Assembly (NCBI GenBank): GCA_022813625.1 | Contig: JAKLMB010000008.1 | Location: 1 to 64,000, forward strand | Reading direction: 5' to 3' | DNA from: Aaosphaeria pasadenensis | Taxonomy: Eukaryota > Ascomycota > Dothideomycetes > Pleosporales | DNA length: 64,000 nucleotides | In this document: positions 23,977-35,290 of the stretch, piece after piece | Layout of the letters: each line of letters starts with the position of its first letter | Position numbering within the stretch: the stretch's first letter is position 1 | Notes under the pieces: model-generated | Seen by the model: the letters and a program-made list of their open reading frames with translations, nothing else | What the model was told of the DNA's origin: nothing | Database searches by the model: none | Made by a program: the position numbers and the translations under genes

Positions 23977-25715
23977 ATGGGCTCCATAGAAGCCAACGGC
24001 GCATCTACAGAGCATGCCAGTACAGATGCCAGGCCGAGAAAGAAACTTCTGCTCAATGCATTTGACATGTTTACGCCCAGCCATCTGGCCTTTGGTCAGT
24101 GGCGGAATCCCAAAGACAGAAGCCGGGATAAGCGCAGGGACTTGACATACTGGACTGATCTGGCCAAGATACTGGAGAAGGGGAGTTTTGTAGGGTATTT
24201 CCTTGCTGATACTTTTGGGCCTTACGACGTGTGAGCACATCTGCATTGCTGTCTTATTTGTATGGAAACTTACACATGCATAGCTACAAAGGTGGCACTG
24301 AGCCAGCATTCCGCACGGGGGCGCAATGGCCAATGGCAGACCCTGTAATCGTATGTATCTCAATCCGTTAGACTATGCAGATCATACGGCTCACTTTGTG
24401 CTTATCAAACCAGCCCATCTCTGCTATGGCCTCAGTGACAAAGCACCTCAACTTCGCCGTCACTACTTCGACATCGTACGAACAGCCTTATGTGGTTGCG
24501 AAACGCTTCGCGACATTAGATCACTTGACGGGTGGTAGGTTTGGGTGGAACATTGTCACCTCATGGAAACAGGCTGCATCAAGAGCAGTCGGGCTTCCAT
24601 ACATTGATCACGATAAGCGATATGACAATGCGGACGAGTACCTCCGTATATTATACAAGTGAGGACATAACGATCTATATGATATGAACGGCACTGATTC
24701 AATCATAGACTGTGGGAAGGATCCTGGGCCGATGACTCTCTTATAGAGGATTCTGAAAAGGGAATATACGCAGAGCCGTCCCGCATTCGTACAATCAAAC
24801 ACGAAGGAAAGTGGACTGTCGATGCCCCATTTATTGTTGACCCATCCCCCCAACGAACGCCAGTACTATTTCAGGCGGGAACATCACCGTAAGTCGAAAT
24901 CAACGCAATCACCTTCAACAGAAACAACTCTAATAATATGTAGTGCTGGGATGAAGTTTGGCTCCACCCACGCGGAAGCCATCTTTGTAGCCGGCCTGTC
25001 TCCACATGTTGTTGCACCTCGCGTGAAACAAATCCGCGAGCAGGCAGCAGCCGCTGGCCGTGACCCTCAATCTATTAAGATCTTTGCAATGATCACACCG
25101 ATAATCGGTGTCGACGAAGAGGATGCCGAACGAAAGCATCGCGAAGCTTTGAAGTACGCTTCCGAGGAAGGCGGTCTAGCGCAATGGTGTGCATCTTCTG
25201 GCGTTGATGTTTCCAAGTTTGATCCCGACTACCTGCTCACCGATAAGGACCTTCCATACGCCCAGTGGCAGAAGCTGTCTCAATCTACCCAGTACAACTT
25301 ACAGTACTCCGGAGACGATGTTCCGCCTCTCACAGTGCGAAATCTTGGAAGACTGGTAGCAATAGGTGGATCTGGCGCTATGCCTAAAGGTAGCCCATCC
25401 CAAGTTGCCGATATATTCGAGCAGTGGGTCGACATCGCGGACGTAGATGGATTCAACATCGCTTATGTAACTTCACCAGGCAGCTTTGAGGATGTCACTG
25501 AGCTATTGGCACCCGAGCTCCGCAAAAGAGGCCTCTTGGATGATCCCATCACTGAAGATGCAGAAGTGCTTACATACAGGGAACGGATATATGGAAAAGG
25601 ACAGAAGCGACTGAGGAATGACCATCCTGGGCACAAGTACAAGTATGAAACATATGAGCAGACGATCGCAGAAGAGGAGAAGATAAAGAAGGCAGAGGCG
25701 AATGGACATTCATAG
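23977..25715 (+). CDS. FMN-dependent monooxygenase, NtaA/SnaA/DszA family
   Basis: A 505-residue flavin-dependent (bacterial-luciferase-like) monooxygenase using FMNH2 from a separate reductase. Family members oxidise nitrilotriacetate, EDTA, sulfones or similar compounds. The exons are 23977-24230, 24284-24350, 24414-24658, 24709-24888 and 24944-25715. Motifs include LLLNAFDMFTPSHLAFGQW at the start of the barrel, WTDLAKILEKGSFVGYFLADT, the segment SVTKHLNFAVTTSTSYEQPY, and the signature TGGRFGWNIVTSWKQAASRA characteristic of this family. VLFQAGTSPAGMKF, with the intron inside it, and EAIFVAG follow. The length is right for fungal members. The first ATG in frame is at 23977. Its partner is probably the divergent MFS carrier. 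A flavin-reductase-like gene lies in the window (52.2-53.1 kb) but far away, so it is not an evident partner. Confidence 0.92.
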
Positions 25716-25782
25716 ATAGATGGAAGATTGCGCTTTAATGTGGGAACTTCTCCATTCAATTTCAAGCAGTCAGATCTATGAA

Positions 25783-26622
25783 TTACTCTTGCCACGGTGC
25801 CTTATCCTCCCCCACGACAAAGTCTCTGCCAACCGGCCGCCACATCAAACATCCACTTAAGTCATCTGCCTGCAGCTCCTTCCACTTTGCACTAGGATTT
25901 TCCACTTCCAAATCCCTGCTCGGTGGGATCTCCTCAATGTAGCCCAGTCCGCTTTTTTCGTAAGCTCCGCGAGCGGAATGTAGCGAGCTTATGACGGTTT
26001 CGATGCCTATAATTGTAAGGCCACAGGGCTCCCAACAGCTACATGATGTCGACCTACCTAGCTCGTCTGCCTTTGCAGTCCCCCATTTAATCAGCATCCG
26101 ACCGGCCCCTCGATAGCGATGTTCCACATGCACGACTATGGATAACAGATCTATTCATGGAAACGTCACCAAGGGCTTGCTGCTGAATGTGTGGCCTTAT
26201 TTTAAACACAAACGAAATAGGAACTCACCCATATGCGGCCTGGTAACTCTCTCTCCAAGAAATCCCCAAAGGCCATTGATAAATCTCTCTGCAAACTCCC
26301 TCTCCTCGCTTCCCTCGGGATACCAGCTTGCCACTGTCCGTTCCGCTCCCTCGGCTGGAATGTTTACCGCCCACTGGGCGGCCCCAATTACCTCTTCATT
26401 CTCGTCTTCAACTTTGAGCCAAAATTGTTTCTCGGGATCTCGATCCTCGAATCGACACTTCGAGTTCTCCCGAGCGTAGGCGATGGCTTGCTCTCGGGTT
26501 GGGAATTGGGGGCGGAAGTGCTTGAGTTGCGGGTTGTAGGGGATCTTCCAAGCATCGTGATCCATGGGGGCAATTTTATCAAAGTCGGTGGCAGATTGCA
26601 CAACGGACAATTTTAGAGTCAT
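25783..26622 (-). CDS. GNAT-family N-acetyltransferase
   Basis: A 236-residue protein predicted to transfer an acetyl group from acetyl-CoA to an amine of unknown identity. The exons are 26622-26229, 26150-26058 and 26006-25783. The acetyl-CoA-binding motif A is assembled across intron 1: LLSIVVHVEHRYRGAGRMLI, with the R-x-x-G-A/G pyrophosphate loop as YRGAGR. Motif B follows as the ETVISSLHSARGAYEKSGLGY block. The N-terminal half (WLKVEDENEEVIGAAQWAV) provides the strands before motif A. The second intron (26007-26057) is 51 nt, divisible by three and free of stops, so a retained form would add 17 residues inside motif A/B and probably be inactive. The fungal family of this size is common and uncharacterised. 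Confidence 0.85.
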
Positions 26623-27512
26623 TTTGATAATGATTCTGGTGCGGTAAAAACTGGAATGTATCCACTGTTACGTTGAAAGACAGAAGATCTACTGCCATTG
26701 GGTTCAACTCAAACTGAACCATTATTTATAGTTTATAAAGTTGACCATTCCTTCGACCCCGCAATGGTCTCCTCCTCCTCTTCGCAGCATGTCTCGGTCT
26801 GATGCCGCAAGAAGGTTTAGTCAGGATGGTGAGGATTGTTGTTGAGCTTACGACCCCGCTCTTAACATCGCTTACCGCGCTTCAAATGAGAAAAATATAT
26901 AGTCAGATTGTACGAGTATGAGAGGTGCTTTTGCCTAGTGGACATCGTTTTCCCCGTCTGTGAACCGTTGGCTCGATCATACTGGGGCAGACAACACTCA
27001 GCCGTGCCCAGGTCATGGCGAGAAGCATGGGAGCGGTGGGAAGATTAACACCACATCGTCACAGATTACACAATAATGAATGGGTATTGTCAGTGCCTCG
27101 CCAGGTTTCTTTCAGTACAGACTCCAGCCTAAAGTACACGCATTGTGTGATGGAACAACAATAGAGCAGGACTTGAAAGCTCCATATAGGAAGTTCGAAC
27201 AATAGGTCACTAGCCACATGTGGCTTGAGCTCGTAGCGCGCACCTAGCGTGGATTACTAGCAGCATATCTCATTCATCAACAGCAACTGCGCATCCCATC
27301 ACTCTCTCCTTCACCACCCACAAGCTCGAAAGTGGTTGCGTCGCCATGCGGAAACGCTGAATATACTACACATTCAATCCGAAGACCTCATATCGGCCTC
27401 TCATCCGCTCACTCTCCTTTGATAGTACAATCTCCAGGCCACCACGGCCCCTACTCTCGTGCGCCGTAGCGACCCGCGCAATCGTATACCATCACAGATC
27501 ATCTGATCGACC
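26623..27512. other. Divergent intergenic region, GNAT and poly(A) polymerase genes
   Basis: About 890 bases between outward-facing starts with no supported ORF. It should contain both promoters. Confidence 0.55.
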
Positions 27513-29527
27513 ATGGAAGGTCAGAAGCACCAATGGGGTGTTACAAAGCCTATACTTGAGGCTCAGCCCACCGAGGCGGATCTCAAGTTGAACGATCAGT
27601 TGATAGAAGCTTTGAAACGGGAGAACAACTTCGAGACCCCCGAGGGCACCGACGTCAGGTTCGCATTGCCTGCCATTGATTCTCTAACCTTCTAACGAGC
27701 ATAGGCAACGGGTCCTCGATCATCTTCAAAAAGTCGTTGAAGAATTCATCCGACGCGCGGGAAAGGCAAAGGGACTCCCTGCATCTACTGTTGACAGCTC
27801 AGGAGGGAAGATCTTCTGGTTCGGAAGTTACGCACTGGGTGTCTATGGCCCCAGTTCTGATATCGATACCTTGATTGTCGCGCCGAAACATATCTATCTC
27901 GACGATTTCTTCGAGCACTTTCCTCCTACGTTCCGCGAGATGTCTAACGAGTCCGACATCACCGAATTCGTACCAGTGAAGGATACCTTTGTCCCGATCA
28001 TTAAGATGGAATACCGTGGTGTCAGTATAGATCTTTTGTTTGCCTCCCTGCCGAGCAAGTCTTCTATACCGAAGGATTTCGATCTCACCGAGAAAGGCAT
28101 ACTGCGTGGATTGGATGATACAGCGATGCGAAGTGTTAATGGAACGAGAGTGTGCGCCGAGCTTCTACAAGCTGTGCCGCAGGTCAAATCATTCCGTCAC
28201 GCGCTTCGAGCAGTGAAGCTGTGGTCGAATCGTAAGTCGCAACAGCCTCTTTCATACCATGGCCAACAACTAATTTGATACAGAACGAGGCATCTACGGT
28301 GCTGTTTTCGGTTTTCCTGGTGGTGTCGCATGGGCCATAATGGTCGCACGCATCTGCCAATTATACCCATTCGCTTGCGGAGCCACTATTCTGTCCAAGT
28401 TCTTCGGATTGATGTTGAAGTGGAATTGGCCAGCGCCTATCATCCTCAAGTCTATTGAAGAAGGAACGATGAACCTACGCGTTTGGAACCCCGCGATCTA
28501 TCCCCAAGATCGGGCTCATCTGATGCCGATCATCACCCCAGCATTTCCTTCCATGTGCGCAACCCATACAATAATGCATTCGACCAAGGGCATAATGATG
28601 GATGAATTTGCGAGGGCAGATGCAATCTTAGGGTCCATCATCACTGGGAAGAAGACATGGGCAGATCTGTTTGAGCGACACTCATTCTTCACCAAGGACC
28701 ACAAGTACTATCTCAGTGTCATTGCAGCCAGCCGAACCAAAGAAGCGCATGACCTTTTCGCAGGTCTTGTACAGTCCAAAACACGGCTTTTGGTGAAGGG
28801 AATCGATGATGGCGATGCGGGCGTAGATAGGGCTCGTCCGTACCCGAAAGGCGTCGACCGCGTTCACATTTGTGACACGGAAGACCAAATCGAACGAATC
28901 ATTCAGGGAAATATAGAGTTTCAAGTCCCGGAAGGGCAATCGGTCGACGATCTCGTGAAAGGTGCTGATGAACGACACATCATCTACACCACAACCTTTT
29001 ACATCGGACTCACGTTGCCAGAAGGTATGATACTCTAGGTCACATTATGAGCCGCCCCAGCTAATGCATTCTGGTATAGGCGGTACGCGCTCACTAGATA
29101 TTTCTTTTCCTGTTTCGGAGTTCAAGCGATTTATCACCATGTCCGATACTTACAACGAAGACGTCATGTCGGTTCGTGTTGTTCACACTCGGAAGTATGT
29201 GCTCCCTGATCTCCGCTAATCTCATTTATGCTAATGATCCAGTCATCAACTTCCCGACGATCTCTTCAAGCCTGGCGAGAAGAAGCCAGAAAAGGAGAAG
29301 AAGAGGAAGAAGGCCTCAGGAAAGCCCAAGCGTAGCTTTGCAGAGACGGGACTTGACGTGCGTACAAGAAATCCAGTGATCCAAACTTACTAGAATTGAA
29401 TTCGCCCTGCGGCGAAGAGGAATGACCTCTTGCTGACTTGCTGCTAATTTAGGACAGCCAAATTGCATCAGCCAAGCGCAGGGAGTCGGAGAACGTGAAC
29501 GGACTCCCTACTCCTACGCCAGTATAG
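27513..29527 (+). CDS. PAP1: Poly(A) polymerase
   Basis: The nuclear enzyme that adds poly(A) tails to pre-mRNA 3' ends as part of the cleavage/polyadenylation factor. The exons are 27513-27658, 27705-28231, 28284-29024, 29080-29194, 29243-29357 and 29453-29527; 572 residues. The N-terminal WGVTKPI motif, the nucleotidyltransferase helical-turn FGSYALGVYGPSSDIDT with the first two catalytic aspartates, and the third aspartate in YRGVSIDLLFASLP are all present. The central domain has QRGIYGAVFGFPGGVAWAIM, and the RNA-binding C-terminal domain follows from about residue 360 (DHKYYLSVIAASRTKEAHDL). The tail is basic (KKPEKEKKRKKASGKPKR), a probable nuclear localisation signal. The first exon joins the second as TDVRQRVLDHL, which confirms that acceptor. 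The last exon encodes only about 24 residues. Confidence 0.96.
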
Positions 29528-31494
29528 ACAGAGAGTTGGACTGTTTTGCAGTTCGCCCCCCCTGTCCCCCTTCGCTATATTTGCCGAAAGAAATAGGGCT
29601 TCTGACATGTTTCTTTTCTCAGTCGCGGTCACTTCTAGCTATAATAGGCATCGGTCTGCTCGCGAAACTACCACCATAAAGGCACAGCAACTTGAATGCC
29701 ATTGTCACCCGCATACGTTCACCCGCCGATCGTCACATGCGCGATCCAATGCCGCGTCAGGTTCGTATCCGTGCCGGACTCGAGACCGTAATAACAGAAA
29801 CCATTGGAAAAAAAAGTATGAAAATCCCCATGACATACGTCACTAAAGGCGATGTTAAGAAGAAAAAGGTTTGTACCACACGACAAACTCTTGCTCGGTT
29901 TGAACCGTGATTCCCGACGTTTCTTAGTTTCACAACTCAATGAGACCAAATGAGGGGAGTTGGTGGAGTGTTTTGGCGTCTTTAATCCAATTTCCTTTAC
30001 CAAAATGCATCATCAGGGGGCCTGAAAACGGCAAAGGATGGGATCATAATCGGGGGCACTGAGGGGCTCGTACACTGAGCCCCGACCTTAATCACTCAAC
30101 TTGCGGGAATGGAGTTTACGGATGGTCCGACTGGGTCATTCTCGTGTATGTACATCTTACTAGGCCAATTTACTCAATTTAGGGACCTGGAGGCAGGTCC
30201 CAATCCACCATTATGTTACTCGAATTGCCCTCCGCCTATATCGTCATCAATGATGCCAGCAAAAAATATGTCTGTGTGCGGATTGAGCCACTGACTACAG
30301 TTGGGGTCGGTCGATCAGCTCGATGCACTACTACGCGAGCGACGCGTACATTACGCTACCGCGCGGTCCCGTGATTTGCACTGTCTAAGAAACCATCTTG
30401 ACGTCATGAAATTCTAGAAGATAACTCTGATACAGTATTATTATAGTCCCCGAGGCGTCAAATAATGATTGCATGATCGAGTAGTATGCACGACTCAAAC
30501 AAAGAAAGAGAGCAAGGTGATTGATGCAGTTCTAGATGAAGCACGGGTCTGACCATTGTGCCATCACAATAGCTCCCCCTTTTAGACCCAACTTTACAAC
30601 GCAGAAAACTGGATGATTGTTCGGGGAATGATGGACTCTCAGAAACAATTCGATGATGAAATTGCATATTCCCGATTCCCCACTTTATCTTTCCTGTGAG
30701 TAACCCCCGTGCCTATTCCGCCTGCACTAAGAGGTAGTTGCCTAGCTTTGTAAATCGATCAAACCATCTCTCATGGTCCCTAGTCAATCAGTTTGGTCCG
30801 AATCCGATCTTGAAGGCTGATCATTGCCGGGGCGCTTGGAAGGCAGGTACCAGGTACTCTATCGCAGAGGACGCTTATATCTGAGCTTGAGCGGCAGGTC
30901 TGGCCGCACATCTCGGTCGATCAGCTCCTAATTCTGCAAGTAAGATTGACTAAAACATCACAATTTGCTTTAGTTGTTCGGCCAATGTAGCTAAGGTGTG
31001 ATAGTAGGATCTGAAGTAATCTGTCAGATACAGGCACATGGCAATTGGATCTCTCCTCCCCGCATGGATGATCTAGCTGGTGAGATCTCAGCACGCTGTG
31101 GCTTCCGAACTGATTGTGGGGATGGTTCGTGGACAGTGATGACGCTCTCCATATTATGCGATGGGGATAGCGAGGAAAAGGCGTCATTGAGCGACGGATT
31201 CGCCATGCGTATCCCCTTTATCCTGTGAGGTGACGGCTGGGGAAGATGGAAGTCATTGACGTAGGTATGATAATGATGAAGATCGAGCGGGTGTTTTGTG
31301 AGTCAAAGGGACGCTTCTGAGGTATGGGATCGTTTTGTATGGAAGAGACAAAGGTATAAGATGGGCCTGATGGTCGCGGATTGAAGTTATATCTCTATCA
31401 GCTCAAATCATCTCTTCTGTGTAACAACCAACTCTGCCTTTCAAAACTTAACAACCCATTTCAACCCCCACACAACCCACAGCCCAAGTTCAAC
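29528..31494. other. Intergenic, no gene supported
   Basis: Nearly 2 kb with only short unconvincing frames. The left part is the 3' flank of PAP1. The right part is the promoter of the Con-6 gene, which in related fungi is strongly induced during conidiation and by light; no specific motif is assigned here. Confidence 0.5.
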
Positions 31495-31860
31495 ATGTCC
31501 AACGTAGGAAACATCGTCGGTGGCCACAAGGCTAACCTCAACAACCCCAGTATGCATCTTTGCTCCTGGTATGGCCTTTAAAGATCTACGCTAATGCAGC
31601 TTAGATACCTCTGAAGAGTCCAAGCAGCATTCCCGCCAGGTCCTCGATGAGGAATTTGACGGCGGCAACATTGGTAGCAATGACGATAGCAACAAGAACC
31701 CCAACAATGTGTAAGTTGTTGCCGCCTCCATTTGGAACCAATAGAATGAGATATACTGATGACGGAGTGCAGCGCTGGCGGATTGAAGGCTACCCTCAAT
31801 AACCCTAATGTGTCTGACGAGGCCAAACAAAGCGCCAAGGAGAGGTTGGGACAGCAGTAG
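31495..31860 (+). CDS. con-6: Conidiation-specific protein 6 (Con-6 family)
   Basis: A small hydrophilic 82-residue protein of unknown biochemical role. In Neurospora its homologue accumulates in conidia and disappears at germination. The exons are 31495-31549, 31605-31710 and 31773-31860. Two copies of the family repeat can be seen: VGGHKANLNNPNTSEESKQH near the N-terminus and AGGLKATLNNPNVSDEAKQS near the C-terminus, each with the G-x-K-A-x-L-N-N-P-N core. The linker is acidic and asparagine-rich (GSNDDSNKNPNN). The two introns fall just after the repeat 1 core and just before repeat 2. The gene is too short and intron-broken to show as one open frame, but the repeat pattern makes the identification firm. 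Confidence 0.93.
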
Positions 31861-32100
31861 GAGTGTTCTGATAGCAATCCACAGATTGTCTTTCATGATA
31901 TAGCCAATTACGAAAATCATGATACTCCCAATCGCTTTTTGTGCTACCGCGACATGAATTAGTGAACATTCATTGACTCACATAGTATGCAATACCTACC
32001 AATTGATTCTTACATCCACCCAATGTGAACTTTCATCCTTCTATGCAGCTTTCTCCGCGCCATCGCGGGTTTTGCCCTTAAGACAATGGCATGGCAGTCT

Positions 32101-32538
32101 TCATGATTGTTGGTCTTGCACAAGCCCTACGATAACCTCCACACACCTCCTAAACCCCTCCATCTCCTCTTCAACCGTTCCGCCCATTCCTGCGTTGGCG
32201 AAACTTATCGAATTGCCGACATACACCGGCTTTCCCACCTTCCTGGCAAGCAATTTGGCCAACCTCGTCGTGAAATCGAGATTCCCACTATGTGTGTACA
32301 ATGGCGTAGATAGTGCATCGCCGGGGTTACCGCGAAGGTTCGGCATTGCGTAGACGAAAGACCCGAGCGGCGCTGATAAGGATGTATGATCCGCAGCTGC
32401 GGTCGTGAGGAAGACAAGGAGCGAAGTTTTGTTGTTGGTGAGTTGGAGGTGGATGTTTGTTTGCGGGGCGCGGGGGAGGGGGAAGGAGACCTCGATGGGC
32501 TCTATGGAGGATTCGCCGTTGGGAATTTCTGATGTCAT
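32101..32538 (-). CDS. POC4: Proteasome assembly chaperone 4 (PAC4/Poc4) homologue
   Basis: A predicted 145-residue intronless protein. PAC3-PAC4 heterodimers assist assembly of the 20S proteasome alpha ring in the cytosol. The diagnostic segments are the beta-strand block IHLQLTNNKTSLLVFLTTA, the loop GSFVYAMPN, and the C-terminal block VYVGNSISFANAGMGGTVEE followed by an amphipathic helix. An upstream extension in frame has no ATG, so the methionine at 32538 is taken as start. The gene is divergent from the N2227 methyltransferase gene with about 400 bases between starts. Assignment to PAC4 rather than another small chaperone is by pattern recognition. Confidence 0.75.
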   Translation of the reverse strand: MTSEIPNGESSIEPIEVSFPLPRAPQTNIHLQLTNNKTSLLVFLTTAAADHTSLSAPLGSFVYAMPNLRGNPGDALSTPLYTHSGNLDFTTRLAKLLARKVGKPVYVGNSISFANAGMGGTVEEEMEGFRRCVEVIVGLVQDQQS

Positions 32539-32939
32539 AGTCGCTGGATATCTTGAGGATTCGGATGTAATGGAAGAGACAGGAGGTGGATGCGAGTATG
32601 GTGGGAAGTTTTCGTTGTGAAATGTGGATAAGCTTTCAGAGCTTTGGAACTTAGGGATGTCGGAAGGTGTTCGGAATTCGTGGGTCCAAGCTTGGCATCC
32701 CACTTGATCATTGAAGAGTCGCCGACAAGCAACACGCAGCTACGGCTCAGTTCGGGGACTGCGATATAATAGGCAAGCAAATGGTATCAAAAGATTAGAG
32801 TCAATCTGGAAATCGCAATTTCGAGAACTTGATTCGTGCTCTGCTGCCGCAATTCAACAAGGAAGATTCTCTACATCGAAGCCGATCTGAGTATACTCAA
32901 GAGAGCACCGCAAGTCGACGTTTATAGAAAGCTGAATCC
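32539..32939. promoter_or_regulatory. Divergent promoter between PAC4-like and N2227-like genes
   Basis: About 400 bases separate two outward-facing start codons, with no supported ORF. Both housekeeping-type genes probably share this region. Inference from layout. Confidence 0.45.
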
Positions 32940-34303
32940 ATGGAGAACGACGAGCATGAAACAGGGGGATTCGATCCGATGCAAGATGCGGAAGAACGCG
33001 CTCATCTACTCTCAGTATTAGACTCTTTTCGGTACGCCACCATGTTCCCAGGCTATTAATATGATCAGCACCTATCTAACAAGACGAAAGATCATACCGC
33101 CGTCTTGCTCATTTCAATGGTACACACGTTCGAAGACAAGCATTCTACTCTCTTCCATCATCGCATTGGACACTGCTCTCACAGCCACCCTTCTCCATGC
33201 TGGACAACTTCAATAAACTCGACGATCTTATTTCTTCTAATGCTGGTCTCGCGGAAGCCATATTTTGCGCTGGATTCAAGGGCTTCATTGCACCTTCCTT
33301 GGACGCTGAATGGGTGGCTACCATCGTTGATGAAAAGCACGCCCACGACGAGCTCAAAGTCTACGAAACCGTCCTCGATGCTCTGGACGGCGGTAAAGCC
33401 ACTCCAACAGACCTAGAGAAGGCACGAAGCTGCATACATCAATTCTATCGGGAGTGGAGTGCTGAGGGCGCGGTCGAAAGAGATAAATGTTTTACCCCGA
33501 TCCTCGACACGTTGAATGCAGAATGGACTTCAAGGTCCAGCAGCGGAGCCACAAAATCTGATTTCCATGTTCTGGTTCCAGGAGCCGGACTAGGTAGACT
33601 CGTATTTGACATTTGCTGCGCTGGGTTCTCTGCTCAGGGCAATGAGATATCCTATCACGAGCTCATGGCAAGCTCTTTGGTGTTGAATGGGACAGAGCGA
33701 GCAAGACAATTCACGATTGCGCCCTTTGCACTCAATGGGTCGAACCATCTTTCGCGTGACGACCAATTCAGGACTTTCGGGGTCCCTGACGTGCATCCCG
33801 CCACCGCACTATCGGGGCCCATTGCTGCTGGCGAAGGAAGTGTCGAGGAGCCAGGGGAAATGAGCATGGTGACTGGCGATTTCTGTGTGCTTTATAGCGA
33901 CAAGGATGGCGAATTCGCTGGAATGTTCGATGCGGTTGCGACAGTATTCTTCATCGACACTGCACCTAATGTGATTCGATATATCGAGACTGTTCGAAAT
34001 TGCTTGAAGGCTGGCGGGCTATGGATTAATCTTGGTCCGTTGCTCTGGCATCATGCATCCCGGTCCCACCATTCCGGCGAGGATAAGGACAAACTGGAGA
34101 AAGAGGGTGGAAAGGACCAAGGCATCGCGGACCCAGGATCTGTGGAGCTAACGAATGAGGAGGTAATTGCTCTGGTGGGACGTCTTGGGTTCAGGATTGA
34201 GAAGCATGAGCCTAGGGGTTTTGAAACAGGATATATTTCTAACGAGAGAAGTATGCTGAGGAGTATATACACACCCTCATTCTGGGTTGCTAGAAAGCTA
34301 TAG
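32940..34303 (+). CDS. N2227-family SAM methyltransferase (carnosine N-methyltransferase-like)
   Basis: A 434-residue SAM-dependent methyltransferase of the N2227 family, whose animal member methylates carnosine to anserine; the fungal substrate is not established. The exons are 32940-33031 and 33091-34303. The N-terminal helix region (YRRLAHFNGTHVRRQAF joined across the intron) precedes the SAM site: HVLVPGAGLGRLVFDIC (motif I) and the family-specific GNEISYHELM. Later blocks are FDAVATVFFIDTAPNVIRYI and the signature GGLWINLGPLLWH, then EEVIALVGRLGFRI and a conserved tail ending SFWVARK. A DDxxR-like substrate-site insertion seen in characterised members was not checked in detail. The length agrees with the family. 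Confidence 0.92.
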
Positions 34304-34711
34304 ATACTTCCCCCTTTTCTTAAGATAAATGGTGGCTGGAGGATATCGACAGGTGTCCCACATCGTCCTTGTAACATACACTTTGCAAGTACGAGGAATG
34401 CAAGTTTGTTGTATCACCAAATACAACACCGCGGAGATTATGCCAAGCGTTTATTGTGAAGGAAGTCATCGAGAAACCGAAGAAGTGAACGGCGGCTAAA
34501 CTAACCCATTTGGCGTGGTTCAGGCCGCATTGTGGGGCACAATTGAGAACAACTAATTACCTAGTCACCTAGTTAGTCTACCTGACACATAAGCACGAAT
34601 TATTTCATCACTGACCCCAAAGGAACCTGAGGTTTTCGATTATCGGAAGCAACACTTGTGTAGCAATATAATGTTAACAATTTCAAAACTCAATATCAAC
34701 AAACAGCATTC
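34304..34711. other. Intergenic, upstream of tRNA-Cys
   Basis: 3' flank of the N2227 gene. It holds CTAGTTAG/ACCTAG-type short motifs around 34555-34580 and no ORF. Confidence 0.5.
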
Positions 34712-34814
34712 GGGCCGGTAGCTCAGGGGTAGAGCGGTAGACTGCAGTGCATCACCTATACAGGCGATCAAACTCGTTTTCTATAGGTCACCGGTTCGAC
34801 TCCGGTTCGGCCCT
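34712..34814 (+). tRNA. tRNA-Cys (GCA) with a 31-nt intron
   Basis: The acceptor stem GGGCCGG (34712-34718) pairs with TCGGCCC (34807-34813, one G-T pair). The D stem is GCTC/GAGC. The anticodon stem is GTAGA (34737-34741) with TCTAT (34780-34784). The anticodon loop begins CT-GCA-G, giving anticodon GCA at 34744-34746. A variable loop AGGTC and T arm ACCGG-TTCGACT-CCGGT follow. An intron of about 31 nt (34748-34778) sits at the canonical position after base 37. The internal promoter A and B boxes are intact (TAGCTCAGGGG and GGTTCGACTCC). The gene is followed by a run of a dozen T residues, a strong RNA polymerase III terminator. Confidence 0.95.
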
Positions 34815-34825
34815 TTTTTTTTTTT
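34814..34825 (+). terminator. RNA polymerase III T-run terminator
   Basis: Twelve consecutive T residues directly after the tRNA-Cys acceptor stem; the first is the discriminator base. Confidence 0.9.
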
Positions 34826-35290
34826 CCTTTTCTCTTTCATTTCAGACATGATATTGCAAAATCAATGGTAGGACGGACAGTACTTAGTACCCTTTACTAT
34901 TTGAATTTCATCGTGCTACTCTATATCTGTTAGAAATAGAAGAATGTGTCCTTCGTAGTAGCCTGTGCCAGTGTATCTAACTAACCTAGGCACAGTAATG
35001 ATGTGCTAAAAGTGTAAGGTAGCCAAGTAGAGTGGGTGGGTGGTGATTCATGCTAATTTGTGAATTACTACAATAGCTTCATTACACACAATAGTTATAT
35101 TTATGCACAGAAGTGCAAAGCAGAACGTGAAATTGATAATAAAAATTAAGTACACTGTAATACGTTGCGCCACGAAAGAAAACAAGCAGGCTGCATTCAA
35201 TTTAGATAACGGACCCAAAGACTAGGGGAGGTTGTAGACAACCTTTATCTCTGATATCTGCAAAGGTCGTGTCCATCTGCTACCAGGCGA
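34826..35290. other. Intergenic, 3' side of the NLR gene
   Basis: Moderately AT-rich, with no ORF. It contains the 3' flank of the NLR gene on the minus strand. Confidence 0.5.

Noticed and set aside
32101..32703. A longer N-terminal form of the PAC4-like protein starting at 32703.
   Set aside because: The extension begins with GTG, contains no ATG and lacks conservation; the ATG at 32538 gives the expected length.
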